64,000 nt of DNA from Macrobrachium rosenbergii (taxonomy: Eukaryota; Arthropoda; Malacostraca; Decapoda; Palaemonidae): the NCBI RefSeq assembly GCF_040412425.1, contig NC_089783.1:43030125-43094124 (forward strand), written 5' to 3'. The notes beneath the pieces are model-generated. The model worked only from the letters and a program-made list of their open reading frames with translations, was not told the DNA's origin and searched no databases. The position numbers and the translations under genes were made by a program. Below are positions 27,201 through 42,200 of the stretch, piece after piece. Positions within the stretch are counted from its first letter, which is position 1. The number at the start of each line of letters is the position of its first letter.

Positions 27201-30200
27201 CAGTATTACACCTTTTTTGTACATTGTCATACAACTGTTATTTATAATACAAATCTGAAAGTGATGAAAGTAAAATACTGAGATTAAGGCATCGTTGTAA
27301 AATCTAGATTGTACTCTTCTGTCACATCTGAACACTAAGTATGATGGGCCTCCATTGCTTACTTTCCTTCTTTGATCCTCATGGATTTCCTCGATGTTCG
27401 GTGATGGCTGTCTGAAATGAGAACTTGCTTCCGGAGAAAGGTTAGGAGATTGTCTTGAATGAGAACTGGATCCTGCAGAAATCACAGAAGGTTGGCTGGA
27501 ACAAGAACTGGACATCGAAGGATGCACAGGTGAAGGCTGTCTGCAATGATATCCGGGTGTTGCAAGCTTCCCTCCATGCAGATATAATCAAATTCCAACT
27601 TTTGTAGTCTTTGAGACCTTTATCTCATAACACTGGTTTCATCTCCACTAAAGATATAAGGAGATCTATATCGATTTCACGTTCCACTATAACAAGACGT
27701 GCCGATGTTGAAGCGTGGACCTCTACTGGAGAGTAGTTCAGCATGCTGCCAAGTGCGTATGATACGAATGATGTGAAGACGTGTATTGAACATGATGGTC
27801 CACTGGCCACCACATCCATCTGCGTCAACACATAAGCCTGGTGGTACCACGCACATGCTCTGTGGCAATAAAGCGGTGAAATCATGCACACGCAAAATGT
27901 GAACAACTCCATAAGATGTATAAGTCGATTGCTGTCTGCGTCATCGCAACGCGCACAACGCATGGTGTAAAAGGGGCCTAAGTCTACTCTCTGAGGATGA
28001 AGGAACTTCCCTTCCGAAAGGTAGTTCGGACAACCACCACTGCGGGTCCGACTTAAATCTGGGGCTTTGGGAAAAAATGACGGTTTCCCTGTCCCAGTTG
28101 GTCTTGTGTTCAAAACCTTTGAGCATTTTTCCGTCAAAGGGAATCGAAGAAGTCAGCTGTCCAGGAAAAAACTGATGTTCATGGCCAGAAAATAACGTCA
28201 AATGTAACAGGAGCAAGGACTCGAGAGAAGACTTGTGCCATAGAGGCCTAAGCCTAGATCCCCAAGCTGGAAGATCCTGTCTCGCAAGACAGACCTGAGA
28301 TACCCTCTGAAGCCCGGACGTGGACATGGAAAGAAGTATCCTGCATATCCAAGGTCTCCTGCTAATCACCCTGGAGAATGGACGACAGGACTGTCTGGTT
28401 CATCTGTCTTGAACTTCATTCTCTATTCAAAGAGAAAAAGCGGGCTGTGGGCCATGCAGGCTAGCTGACAACCCTGCGGACTAGCATGCAACCAAGTGAA
28501 CTTGCAGATTATTGTGCAGACTCACTTACAACTGTGCAGACTAGTGCCAACCCTGCTGACTCTTGACAGCTGTGCGGACGCGTGGACATCCGTGCGGGCT
28601 TGACTTCTTATTTGAACTTGATAATACCTTGCGTGGGCTCGACGACACCTCATATAGACCGAAAATATATGCGGAATTGTACATGGAAGAAACTAATATC
28701 TGGCATGTTTATAAAAAGTCTGAAAAATCCATAAGAGACACAAAAGCCTGGGCATGAGCTACCAGTGTCCTTGTCTAAAACCAGGTGTGACAAATTCTCC
28801 TGTCAGGCATAATCCTCTAAACAGAAAAAACTAGTCCGTGAGCGGGCACTAGACATTCAGCGGCAGGAGATTAGTACTGACTAGACAGTGCTGAGCGCTC
28901 TGGAACAGGCATCGGGCATTCGGTAATGGGCACTGCTAGAAAGCGCTGGTCTGAGAGGGTTCATGGCACTTTCTCTTCGTGCTTGTAGCCCAAGTAGTCT
29001 TTCAACAAAAGAACACTCAGGAGAGAAGGTATCACCATTCCAAAGAAAGTCGGACTGAGGAAGTGACAGAAGGAACTACAGCAAAACTGCAGGAAGGCTG
29101 TGAGATGAAGCTAGCCTTGACAGGAAGCAGAGATCAGCAACCGTCATCTACGTGTATCTTCAGCGGCCGTGAAGAACCCAAAAATGTTACAGTGCTTACT
29201 GTCTGTGCCGGAAAACTCGGGAATGAATGAAAACTTGAGGAAGAATTGCAAACCTCTCATGTGAAGACAGACTAACTTGACTAACATCTTGGTGGACGAC
29301 AGAGTCCCCAGTAGACTCATCCACTAATGTTCCGGGTAAGAAGAAAAAAGGGGCAAGAAATTAGCAGACTATCTGAGAGTAGCTGTGATTCTCTTGGCAT
29401 ACGGAAAGTTTGAAAATTCTGAGAACTGAGAATGACATCCAAAAAGCTGACTCTTGTGATGGAGGCTGTGTTCTGAGGAAGAGGTGATGTAGGTCTGCAG
29501 GCGAAAATAACACGGCTGATTGCAACTATGTGGCTCTCACAGTAGTAAAGGAGCACCAGAGCTCTCTCCTCTTGAGATTCCAGAGAAAAGAGCAGAAATC
29601 TCTAAAAAACCATCTCCACTGTCCTTGTCTGCACAAGACAGGACTAAGAGACAATATAAGGTGATGTCTCTCGGTAAACACTTGGGAGTCCTCTATCTTC
29701 TTAGCCCGTGCTCCTTCTGCCAGTCAAGAGAAAACCTTTTAATTAAAAAATCTTGACAAGATCTTCAACAAGGTCGTCTAGTTCTGTTGAAGCACCAGAG
29801 GGAGGAGAGTCCAAAGACACTTGTCTTGCTCCCTTTTCAACAAAAGTCAAACTCCCAACTCCCTGAGACTTTTTGGAGGACGAAGAAAAACAACAGAGGT
29901 GGGAGCTTTCTTCAACAAGCTCATAAATTTGGGACACAAAAGTCCCTGACTGCAAACAACAAGACTCAGAGACGCTAATTGTCGCTAAAAAGGGAGCAAC
30001 ATCGGCTCGTCTTGAACTCTAGGCAGAGCAGGAACATAATGAAGAGAGCCAAAACACTTGTGAGCAGTCTCTATGGCGCTCAGAGACAGGAGTCTAATAC
30101 TGAAGAGTTGGCGCCTGGTAATCGGGGACTGGCACCAGCCATTTGAAAGCCAAAGCCTGGCATTCACTTGGAGACTGGCGATCAAGAAAGAACAACAGTG

Positions 30201-33200
30201 TGTTCTTAGCAAAGATGGGTGCTGAGTACTAAAGAGGAACTGGCGCCATACACTAGTAGGCTGGCTCCGGGAGCATGAGAGCAGGCAGTGTGAGCTCTGT
30301 AGGTTGGCACCGGGTACTAAAAAGAGTGTCGAGAGCTCAGGAATAGGCGCCAAGAGAACATTAACTGGCGCCGGACACTAGAAGGATGGCACCAGGCGCT
30401 CAGGAAGACATCAATTTGACGAGTGATGATAACACTACACATCCATCAAGATGCTTTTCCAATGGCTGTCTAGCACTACACATCCATCAAGACACCTTTA
30501 AAGTGGCTGTCTGCCAATACCTGGGAATGTACTACAGGTTCTACTGAGGGGGCAACTTCCCAGGGGCAAACCCCCTCGGACTCCCTTGGACCACAAGTAT
30601 GTACCTTCCCACGTCTAGGGCAGTATGGCAGGGACTTAAGGCCTAGGAGATCCAATGGGCCAAATAGTCACCTCCTCCACCAGACATCCATCAAGATGCC
30701 TTTTCAGTGGCCGTCTGTCGATACCTGGTAATGTGCAACAGGTTCGACCGAGGGGAGCAACTACCTGGGGACTTCACACCAACCTCCATTGGAATTTCAG
30801 TATGCCTTCTCCCAGGTTTAGACGAGTCTGATGGTGACTTAGGTCTAGGAGAACAAGTGGGCAGGATAATCACCTCCTCCACTGCACAACACTTCACCGT
30901 TACAAGGTTAATTTTCTGTTAACCTAGACACAAGACTGACTGGAAGGAAGCAAGGGAGCCAGGTGCAGGAGCAAGTGGATAAAAAGTAGGAGGGCTAGTG
31001 GCAGGAGAGAAAAATGGATGTGAGGAGAGTTGCACCAGGCGTTTGGGAGCTGATGCCGGGCACATGAGAGCGGGAGCTGGGTGCTCTGTAATTGGCACCA
31101 GGCGAGATGGTGCTGGGAGCTTGGAGCACGATTCTTGGCTCTCGAGAACGCCTTCTCTCCTAAAGCTCACCGACCAAAGCACTAAGCACAAAATCTCTAA
31201 GGGAAAAAAGTGAAAAGAAATTGTTAAACTTGGTTGCAACTTCGCTACAGCAGCGAAAAAATTACAAACTTGAATCAGATCTCAATAATAACAAAGCAAT
31301 AAAAAACTAACCCTGAAAGCTTAATAAGTTTGAAGGCTAGCCGAAATTAGCGGTAATACTTCACTGAAATCCGGTTATACCACTGGCAAATAATGAACAA
31401 AACTACCGCAAACACCTGATGTTTACATCGGGCACGACAGAAACAGAATGAGGTTGTCCGCTAAGTTGTTCCTGGTATTCCCGTTAGTGGACGGGACTAA
31501 TCACCTACACTAACCAATTGAAGCCCTACCATGAATTTTGAATTTAAGCTGGTGCGTGAGTTAGAAACTATAGCTATGTAATTACTTTGTAAGTTACTTA
31601 TATAAAATATGTAATTAATCTTACCTGGAATATGGCAAATGGTGCACTTTGCTTTGAAGATGGTGCATTTGATTCAATGTCCAGAGCAACACTGTCCTCC
31701 TTGAATAAGGTGACTGACCACATATCATTTATAGCATTCATAGCCATCTTGGTGTTGACTGTGGGATCAGTTAAATTGAGACCTCTGGAGTTGCTTTGAC
31801 TACTATGACTGTGATTTAAACCATCCTGACCACTGTTATTTGGGGCTGAGACTGAGAAGACGAGAAAAATTAAATTCTTAATTTCAAATTGATAGCAAGT
31901 AAAATCTAATAACTACATTACATAAAACAAAATCATCAGTGAAGTTTTGAAAAATTTTCCAGTTACAGGGTCAGACCATTGATGAGGTCTGTTCTGTCAT
32001 GTGCCATTTTTGTTTAAATTACAAAATGATCAGGTCTTCAGCTAAAATCCCTTACCATAATTTTCTGAACCATCCTACAAGCCTTCATCCCATTACTTAC
32101 AAATCAACTACTTTTCCAACTAACTGCAACTCACCTTTGTCATTCAAACTCCAACTACTCAACCTCTGAGATCTTAAAAGACTCAGATAGACAGAACATG
32201 TCTAACAGTAAAATAAAAGTTTGACATGCATCCACATTTTCTTGTTTATACCTTTATTATTATTATTTAAGTAGAAGACTCTCTTTCAAGCTAACAGAGT
32301 TAAAAGTAATTGCTGCGTCCACAGCACTTTATTTATATAGTCTTTTAAATCTTTATGATTTTCAGTTTTTCTTTTACAGGCAGTTCCCAGTTAACAGCAG
32401 GGGTTCTGTTCCTGGTTGAACACCGACAACCAAAAATTGCCTATAATTATGGTAATAAATGGCATTTACAACATCCTAAGAGCCAACAAACCACTTACCA
32501 ACGCCGTTAACCACTTATCGACGCCGTTAACCGTTTGCCAACGCTGATAAACTGCTTGTCGATGCCAATAAACCACTTGCTGACGCCGAAAATTGCTTGC
32601 CATCGCTGAAAATCGGGTTAATGTCCTTAGCCAAACGCCACAAAACTGAAACACTGATGACCGAGGACTGCCTGTTTGTATTCTACCAGTAACTCGCCCA
32701 TGTTTATCATTCATTCATAAATGAAAAGGTAAGCAGTTGCTGACTTGGATTCTTTTGTTGGAAAAGAATACACCAATACTTGATTTACAGAGTAACTTTG
32801 ATGGAGTCCTGGTCTGGTACTTGAAACAAGGTGAGGGTTATCCTCAACACTCCTTAAAGACTGTTATTTTTGCTTCTAGGCCATTTTCTGCTCAAGCTTG
32901 ATTAAGCATGGCCATGCTGAAATAAGAGTAAGACTGGTTTATCACACCGAATCCTACTTTTACATGTGGGATGGTCGACATGGGCAGGATGTTTGTTGGC
33001 CTCTAATTAGCTAGAGAAGGAATCTTGCTTTTTGACTGGCTACTGAGATTTCCTTGCAAACCAAAATCTGCTGATGGTCTAGTGGCTGCACCCTTGCCAA
33101 GTGGCAAGGTTAGTATTTTCCAGCAAAAATTTTAATTGGTTGACGGGAACCTCACAGACTCTCGCAGCTTCATCAGTGTAGTTTTCACCAGGAATGCCAT

Positions 33201-36200
33201 CTTTTGCAGTTTTAAATAATTTCTGCACACAAATCTGCTTAATTCAGGTATAACATGGGGCTTGATGTGGGTGGAATGTGGATTTTTGGGAGAGTTTCTC
33301 CTGTTGTAGAAGAGCATTTAGCAACTGTAAATGCACCTCTCTCATTAGGTTTTACCAAAACAGGTGAATAAAGAAATTTGTATTGCTTTTAAAATTTTAC
33401 CAGTCATGTCTTTCCTGTGCTTTATCATCCACAAACATAACATTTATCCCCCAGGTTCCCTTAACATCATTCTTATCTGAGTAGCCAGTCCACTGACTCT
33501 TCTGGTACCCAAAGGAGCACCGCTGTGACACTATCGCAAGCTATTCTCACGGGTTGTGTGTAAGACACCAAACCATCTCTATCTCCTTTTCATCATCATC
33601 TCGACTACATGTGGAACTTATAAAATTTCCTGTATGGTATCATCAACTCTGTATTATTTCTGATATTTCTAATATCCTTAAAACATCATTCTCTTAAATG
33701 ACAATAGAATTCTAAGATTCATGACCTAAGTATGGTGGGAAGACCATATTATGACTGAGGAACTGATGGAGAGATAGTGTCAAGATACTCAAAACACTGA
33801 AGATTCCAAAGACTGCACTGGTTAGGATATATGATGAGAAGGGCTGAGGACCAGCTAGTCAGAAAAGCTGTACAGTGTATACTGTATATGCAAGTAGCAC
33901 AAGGACTTATAGGAAGATCCATGAGATCATGGAGAAAGGAAGCAGATGAACACTTAAACCTGATGAAAGTTCAAGCAAGAAGTGTACAAGGCAGAAAAGA
34001 GCACAGAAAACTGCTTTTACATATTTAACTCTGTAAGAGGAAAAACTGACAAAAAGATTATGATGATGAAAAGCCATTTTGCAGCAAAATATTTCTTGAC
34101 TGATATTTCCTTTAACATTATTTTTACAGTTTCTAAGACATTACCAAATAGGATTTGCTACCAATGTGCAATGGTTTTAGTGATAAACACAAATAAAACC
34201 TAGCCTATGGAAGGGTTTTATAGATTCAAACTACATGCTGGCTAGTCATGGCTTGCATTTGCAAGATGTAGCAAACTGCAAGGCCCTAGGAACTTGACCC
34301 TTACAAATTAAGAGAAAACTGTTCTTCAGAGAGCCTTTAGGACTGCTCAGAGTATACTGAGCAAGGAACACTGTAGTAGGATGCATCCTACCAGGGTCAT
34401 CAACACTAACAAACTACCATCCACAGGAAAAGTAGGTTAAATTATTTGATTTTAATTCTCTCTTAACCCTTAAGGGATAGGCTAAATATATATCAAGCAC
34501 ACCCCCAGACCAGGGAAACTTAAGTGTTGGTCAATTTAAGAAAAAAAAAAAACACATCAATGGAAAGAGGAAGATATGCAAATGCACATGGTGTAAGAAA
34601 AACAATTCTAAAAAATTTTCCCTACCTTCCACAGGAAGTTGAAAGTGACTATTACAACCCTGTGTGGGGCCTCTTACAAAACACTTGTAAAAATATGTTA
34701 ATTTTACCAAGTTATGCATGTTCTTTTCTAATAATTTATTTTATTTAGTTAAATTTTACAGCTTACACAATATCATAACAGATACGAACTATAATCAGTT
34801 ACAAATTCTGAGTACAGTATATTTGTTGTAAAATATTTACAAGATTTACTGAGATGGGGAGATGCAGTAACTTTTTGTGAGGTATACACATTTTTTCTAA
34901 TATTTCCCTGCACTTTTCTTTGCAAAATTACAATTATAGCTGACATGTTATCATAAAAGATAAGAACTAAAACCAAAAGCAATTCCTGAGCATAATTTTG
35001 AGCAAATAAATAAAAAGACGTCCTGAAGTAGCTGAGACGCAGTACATTCCCCTCTGAAATCTCAAGGCATGTTGATCGATGTTTTTCCCGAGCTCAACTA
35101 AATAGTTGCCATAAGTCATTTATGGACCAGTGAGGTGCTATTTACTTTTTTCCTGCTAAATTCATCCAAACTGAATGGCACACAATACTAATATTCATAT
35201 GAGGATTCCCGTCCATTAAAGGTTACCAAAAATTAATATGATAAAATGCCATTTTAATCAATTTATAACTTCATTTATGGTAATTCCATTCTGTATTTAT
35301 TTATTTACTCAGTTATTTAGAAGCTCAGTAGTTGTTACTTTTTTAATACTTCCTATAGAAATTTTTCATACTACCCTATTAAAACCTGTAACTACCAAAC
35401 ATTGATTAATAGCATTGTGCAAGCAGACAGAAATCAACTTTCCATGTTTTGTCACATGAAATCAGCTAAGTTTCTTTATACCACTGTCTCAAATCAACTT
35501 TTTAAGTTTTGTCACATGAAAATCAGCCAAGTTTCTTTATTATACTGTCTCCTTCAAATTTCACTGAACGAAATGACATTTGGTTTTAAGGTTAAAGTAA
35601 TTTATAACAACAATAACACAGCATATTTTAGGGTATTTTCCTAATCTCTAATCTCAATATACAATACCTTATGAGACACTATGGGTGTAGTTGTGAAATT
35701 TTAATCCCATACAACATCGAGTATGGCCATAAACAATTGAATCGAGCAACAGCTATTTTGCAATTTTGAGAGATTTTTGTTTAATGTATGTTACTTTACT
35801 TTTGTATACAGGTAGTGCTCGAGTTACGATAACCTGTCTTACAATAATTTGATTTTGAGATGGGGTTAGCAATTAATACCGATATGACAAAATTTAGAAA
35901 ATATTTTAAAATTTTGTGCAGGCGCAAGCAGCGAGAGAGACCAAATTACAATAGACCAACTTGTTCTCCTCCATCTCTTTGTCCCATCTTCTAGTTAAAA
36001 AAGTAAAAGAATGATAAAAGTATTGCTGGTAAAGTTACACTCTTGCAAAATACATATAGCCATAAACAACTGAATGGGATAACAACAGCTGTTTTGCTTG
36101 TATTTCAACCATCGTATGGTATTACACAATTACTGTAATGTTACAAATGATGTTAAGTAGAATAGGACTGATATATTTTTACATTATACCCTTATTCGGT

Positions 36201-39200
36201 ATGGAGAAAAGATCGGCAAGGAAATATACTGCTAAATTTAAGCTGCAAGTTGTAGCTGAATCTGAGAAAACAATGTTCAAGCTGCTAATGACTATAAATT
36301 ATTGTGCATCAGCAACATGGATTAAACTCGACCATAAATAAAATTGGAGAGAAAAATATTTTAATCAGAGCTACCGGGCATGAAACAACACACATTACTG
36401 CTGTTTTTATGCCAATAAAAGATACATGTGTAAAGTTCATATTATCATGAAATCAAGTGAAAATAGCAAACAGAATCTTGATTTTTTTTACACAAAAACA
36501 TGCCCCCAACAGCCATTGTCATCTACTAACGAAAAAAATATCTAAATTAATTTCACAACGAGTGCTAACTAGAAGCAAGAAAAGGGCTCTGAACTGAGTT
36601 AAATACAGCGAAATAAACTTACCGTGTAGTCCATTTCCAAACCAAAACACTGATCGCAATTCATAATACAAAAGCAATATGAGAATACAGGCAGTTCCCG
36701 GTTATTGACGGGGGTTCTGTTCCAACAGTGTGACAATAAGTGAAAATAGCTGATAACCAAAAATTGGTGATTTCCAGTTATTGGCGCCTCTGTTAGGCAC
36801 ATATCGGTGCCAATACGCAATTATCGGCACCGATAAGCGGAAATCGGGCGAATACCAGCGCCAAAAATCGCTGATTTTCGTCACTAGACAAGTGCCAAAA
36901 AACCGGATCACCAATAACCAGGCCCGCTGATAACCAGCGACTGGCTGTACATACAATATTACTGGATACAGTGAAGTACAGTAAAGCCCCGTATTCGCGA
37001 GGGAATGTACCACACCCCCCCCGCGAATAGCTAAAATCTGCAAATACTTAAAACCCCCTCTAAAAACACATACCTGAGTATTTTAATAGTTTTATCACAA
37101 AAAGTGCTGATATTAATAATTACTATACCGTACACGTATAGAGTATACCTTATAGTGTAGGGTAGGCTACCATACATGTATAGAGGGTACTGAATACCCT
37201 AGTGTAGGTTAGGCTATATTCGAGATACGTTTTTACCAACAAACAATGGTTTTTTTTTTTTAACCTAACCCCATCATAAGTAGGATAATACCTGTACCTG
37301 TTTTACATATGTTTTATGTACAAAAATAAAAATAATTCCAGTAGTAATCCTTTTCTTTTAGCAACTAAAAAATTATTCTGAGAATGTAAACATTAGCCTT
37401 GCCTACTTAAATGCATAAGGCGAATGATCAGTTTTTTTTTTTTTAAGTATGACCATGATATAACACAATAATATGGTGTAAATTAATTCAGTAAGTAAAA
37501 CATCAGTTTCATTACCATTATCTTTACCTTAAACACAGCTGTAATAATCTATTTGACTTATGCAAATGGATACTGAAGTGTATCACCCAGCCTACAGCAA
37601 TAGTTCACACCTATTTTGTATTTTGTATATGGTGTGACCCTCTGAGTTGTGCTTCCTCCAAACACATATTTGCCTGCCTAGCAAACTTAATATCAAAGTT
37701 TCATTAAACATAATCTATTTACAGCTGGTTGTATTCTCAAACAAATCAGATCTCTCACACACTAATATAAAATATAAATCAAAATCAAAAAGCAAAAAGA
37801 TCAAAGATTAATATATTGGGTTTGTAAAGCATATGACTGCCTAACAAACAATAATGCATTTCACATTCTACTTACCATGAGATGAGGAATTGTGTTCTTG
37901 CTCCTCTGGTATTTCGCCACAGAGAGAATTTAAAGTAACCGGTTTTAGCTGTAGTAATGCACGAGTAGAATTCTCCTCCAGAAACTGGAAAATAGTTAAT
38001 ACTCACTTTAAAAAATTCAAAACCACCTTTTCAAAAAATTTCAGGAATGAAGAAAAAATTCACTTTTCACAAAACAAAACATTATTCAAAAAGCTCATCA
38101 CTGAAGTAAACACCCTCTTCTACATTCTCTTTATACAAGTTCATGTCCACAGGACAGCTGGGCAATTCACAGGTGCACATGCAAGGATAAAAATCATATT
38201 TTAATATTGTAAAAATATGATCACCCCAATCATTTCCAAACATGTTACTATGCACAGTAACAATTCAGTTTTCCAGCATCCACTGGTCTAGAAAACCTGC
38301 TGGTTTTGGCAGCTGGGTCAAAAAGTCTAATTCCAGATTGAAGGTCTAATCCAGCAAAAAAGTTAGGAGCATCCCCATAGTGTGAGTTTCCAACTACCAA
38401 TTGACATAACAGCAGCTTCCCACTCAGCTTCATTTAGCCAGTAGAAAACAGTATCAGAATTCAGAAATACTTCACAAGTGCAAAAATTTTGAAAAAATGA
38501 GCCTTCAGAACTCTTGACATTTTGAAATAATACATCAGTATTTATGTGCGTAATAAAAATAAAAATACTTTTATCCACAGTATGTGCGCTTATGCTCATT
38601 TTGTCTAGTGTAAAGTACCTATCACCAACCAACCTGTGGCAAAACACACACACACACAAACACCTTCATTCTTTCAGTCTCTAATGACAATTCTGTAGAA
38701 ACAAACAATATTAGAAGTGTGTGTATATGTGTACATGCATTATTACAAGTGCCTTTCTTGCCAGTTAAGAGTTGAATCCAGTTTTATGACATTTAAAATT
38801 AGTAGTACTGTATCTTAAGTCCATTAAAAATAACTAATGCAGCAATACCTTGTGGTGAGATGAAAACTAAAGCAATTTATGACAAGTTGGTGTATATGGG
38901 TTTTGTGCTTGCACAAACGTGCACTATGATCTATCATCAACCACTAAGTTAAATAAACACAATAACAGTCCAACTTATTTAGTATGGCACTGATTTTGTA
39001 TGCAGCAAACTGACTTTTTGAATGCAATATACTGAAACTGCTCCACATGGTAGTGAAATGATTTTTATGAGAGTCGACAGTTCATTCCCTCTTCTACAAA
39101 TGTAGCAAGAAGCCACTGTTTCCTTCTCTTTCAAGAATTTTAATTACAATGTCTTGTCAGCAACATGATGTTAAAAGAACAAAACCTATTAAAAATATAT

Positions 39201-42200
39201 TACACATTGAAGTCTTAACGTATGATGTGTATGTGCAACACAACACTCATCTTCCCTTTATTTTTTAAAAAAAGTTTCTAGTGGGTTGTCTCCCAAGATT
39301 ACTAGATACTATAGATTTTTATGTCAACGTAGCATCTTTGTGGATAAGCGCAAGCTTAGTAATACAGCACCTGTTCCAGAGAGTGGCATATCTACAGGCT
39401 GTAGTAACTACAGGCCAATCTCTATTCTCCCTGTGCTCTCCAAAGTTGCTGAAAAACTTATTTTTAAGCCACTATATAAGATGTGGAATCTAAAGGATTG
39501 TTAGCTGATAGTCAATATACATACAGAAAGCAGTTAGGTACCTGCTATGCTCTTTTAGACTTGACATGCCATTTGCAAGGGAACCTTGATAGGGGTTTTG
39601 AGTGCAGAGTAATTCAAATAGATCTTAGTGCTGCTTTCTATTTAGTAAATTACAAGGCACTTACTTACAAACTTCAAGGTTTCCTTACAGGCAGGCAGCA
39701 GTGAATTGCTGTGGACAGGATTTTTAGCAAACCAAGACCTACTGTGACTGGAGTGTTCTTGGTCTACTGTTATTTTTAGTGTATACAAGTGATATGGTTG
39801 CTGGCCTGGAAAACAAGATTGTTCAGTATGCCAATGAAGCAACACTTGTGGGTATAGTAAAGTCTCCACATATGAGATATGAAGCTGCCCTCACCCTCAA
39901 TCGGGACATGGACTATTGATTAGATCTCATACAAATTTCCCACCCCATCCTCCCCTTCAGGTGGATGGAACTTTGCTGAATGAGTCTGAAGCTTTAATTA
40001 TTCCAGGTGTAACTTTTGACTTACATTTAACTTTTGAGAAATATCTAATGAAAGTTTCAGCAAATGCCACATGTAAGTTAGGTATTATTCATAAGGCCTC
40101 ATATATTTATGACAGTGATAAAATCAATACAACCTGTTTTTAGATCATTTGTACTTCCTTTGCATCCAGTGTGGATGTTTGCTTCTGCCAGAGATTTATC
40201 TCTTTTAAATAGAGTGGTTCACAGTTATAGGTTTCTGTTTCCTGTCTGTAGCAGTTATGACTCAGACCATTGACAGACGGTCTCGTTTGTCACTTTTTCA
40301 TAAGTTGTATCTCAACAGAGATCTTTCATATTCACAATTGATCTCTAATCCCCTTTATCTGCTGAGACCAACCAGATTTGCTGAACAGCAGTACCAATAT
40401 GCAGTAAATGTGCCTCGCTGTCAAGCTTCTCAGTTCCAGAGGTCCTGTATTCCTCACACCACTGGACAGTGGAACAGCCTCCCAGAGGTGTCGTGCAATT
40501 GGAACTTCAGAAGTTCAAGTGAAAATGCAATGCATTGCTACCCTAATACTATTCTTGCATTTTGATACATTTTTATCTGTTTATCTATTTATTTTTTTTC
40601 TTTTTCAATAAGTGGTATCTCTTCTTTCTGTATTTCCCTTCACTTTCTCTTACTTCTTCCTAATGAAAACCATATTCTTTGGAAGATTGAATTTCAAGTC
40701 AGTGGCCCCTGTGGGCTTGTTCCCTATGAATAAGTTTCATCTACTGAATAACAATAATCTGCAATATGGACAGAAATATATGATACGGTCTAAACATACT
40801 TGTTAAGAAATAAATTTTCTGTAACAATAAAAGATAAAAAGAAAACTTAAATATCGTGCAATGATACATTATTGACTGTAAATGTCATAAAATATGTTTT
40901 GATTATAGAATCTTGTAGACTAACCAAATGATACAAGAGTGCATATGTGCATGTCTGATGATGTTTTCTGAGCTTAGAGTATACAAGATAAAGAAACTTA
41001 AATTGTACTCTCTCCCAAAAATTTTTAAAAATAAATTTTGTAAAGTAACCAATACATTACAAAAGAATCATAAAAAAAATATAATACATACTCTAGGTAG
41101 ATGTGTGAGTGTACATTAGTTATTTATATTCATTTTTTCCCAATAAATATTCAACTGCACTGAAGCATCACACCAACTTAACATATAACCTGCATGACAG
41201 GGTACCCAGGGCCAACTTCACAGCTTATAGTATACTGTAGTACAATTCCATTTAAAGTACTTAATTACCTTTCCTATCGGGTATTTGTAATTATCTTTAT
41301 ATCTAAAACACTGATTTACATATCCTTCAAAATCAGACATATTGAGGTCCATTAAGCTGAGGTGCCACATATAATACTTGAATGTTATTCTCAGACTAGA
41401 ACAATATTAAAAAATTAAAACTATAGAATTTGGTAATAAAGCTGATTCCAGTTTTACCCTGTTTGTCCAGCATTTGTGCCAGCCCTGTACCTAGATTGTC
41501 CCATTAATCTCCGACTTGGACTTGTACTGTACTCCATAATAAAAAAAACAAAACTATGTTGCAATAAATAAAATTGTTTAGGTGTCAAGAAACTGAATAC
41601 TTACAAGTGAAGCATTTACGGACTGATTTACGGATGCAGTGACTGACTTATTCATACAAATCCAACTGTCATGGTAAATGCTTTGATCTTTGTTCTGTGG
41701 AAGTAAGATTGACAAAAAATTAATAACCATACAACATGGTGCAGACAAAAATTCTTATCTACTGTATAGGATTCATCTACAACCTCGCCTCCTAAGTACT
41801 GAACCTACAGTCGTCATACAATATTTTTTAGCTCTGCCCATTTCCACTTGTCTTTTCTAAAGTAAATTTCATTAACTGTAAGAATTCATCTTGATACTCA
41901 GCAATCAGAGGAAAGGGGTTGTACAAAGTGTAAAGATGGAATTGTGGAGGGGAGAACACTGATAATCTATGTAAGTAAAACATGACTTATGGGACTCAGG
42001 AAGCAAAGGAAAAAGTACTATTATAAAATGGTAGAGTGGAGGCTATAAGAAAAGTGTGGGGGGCTAACTCCATACTATGTCAAATTTGTAACGATGGTTC
42101 CACAAGAGATAGTTAAGATTACAAACATACATGAAGGAAAGTTCTTTTTCATACCTAAAATTTTTGAGAGGGGGATTGAGCATTATGTTATAGTGGAAAG

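Larger units (their letters stand above)
24512..31606 (-). mobile_element. Near-complete DIRS-type retrotransposon filling intron 13
   Basis: Inverted termini pair 24512-24690 with 31440-31606: the left end reads TAGCTATAGTTTCTAACTCA and TAGTGTAGGTGACTAGTCCC, and the right end gives the reverse complements. An internal complementary region at 24741-24830 joins the complements of both outer ends, the hallmark of DIRS. Pol remnants lie at 26369-26640 and 27990-28400, and a gag-like repeat-rich part at 28.5-31.2 kb. It carries many stops and a Harbinger insertion. The element takes up 7,095 bp of a 7,202 bp intron. Confidence 0.88.

Noticed and set aside
27000..27980. The 112-codon serine-rich minus-strand ORF at 27189-27527 as an independent gene.
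   Set aside because: It lies wholly within the Harbinger-like element between its TIRs and is best read as a remnant of that element's accessory protein.
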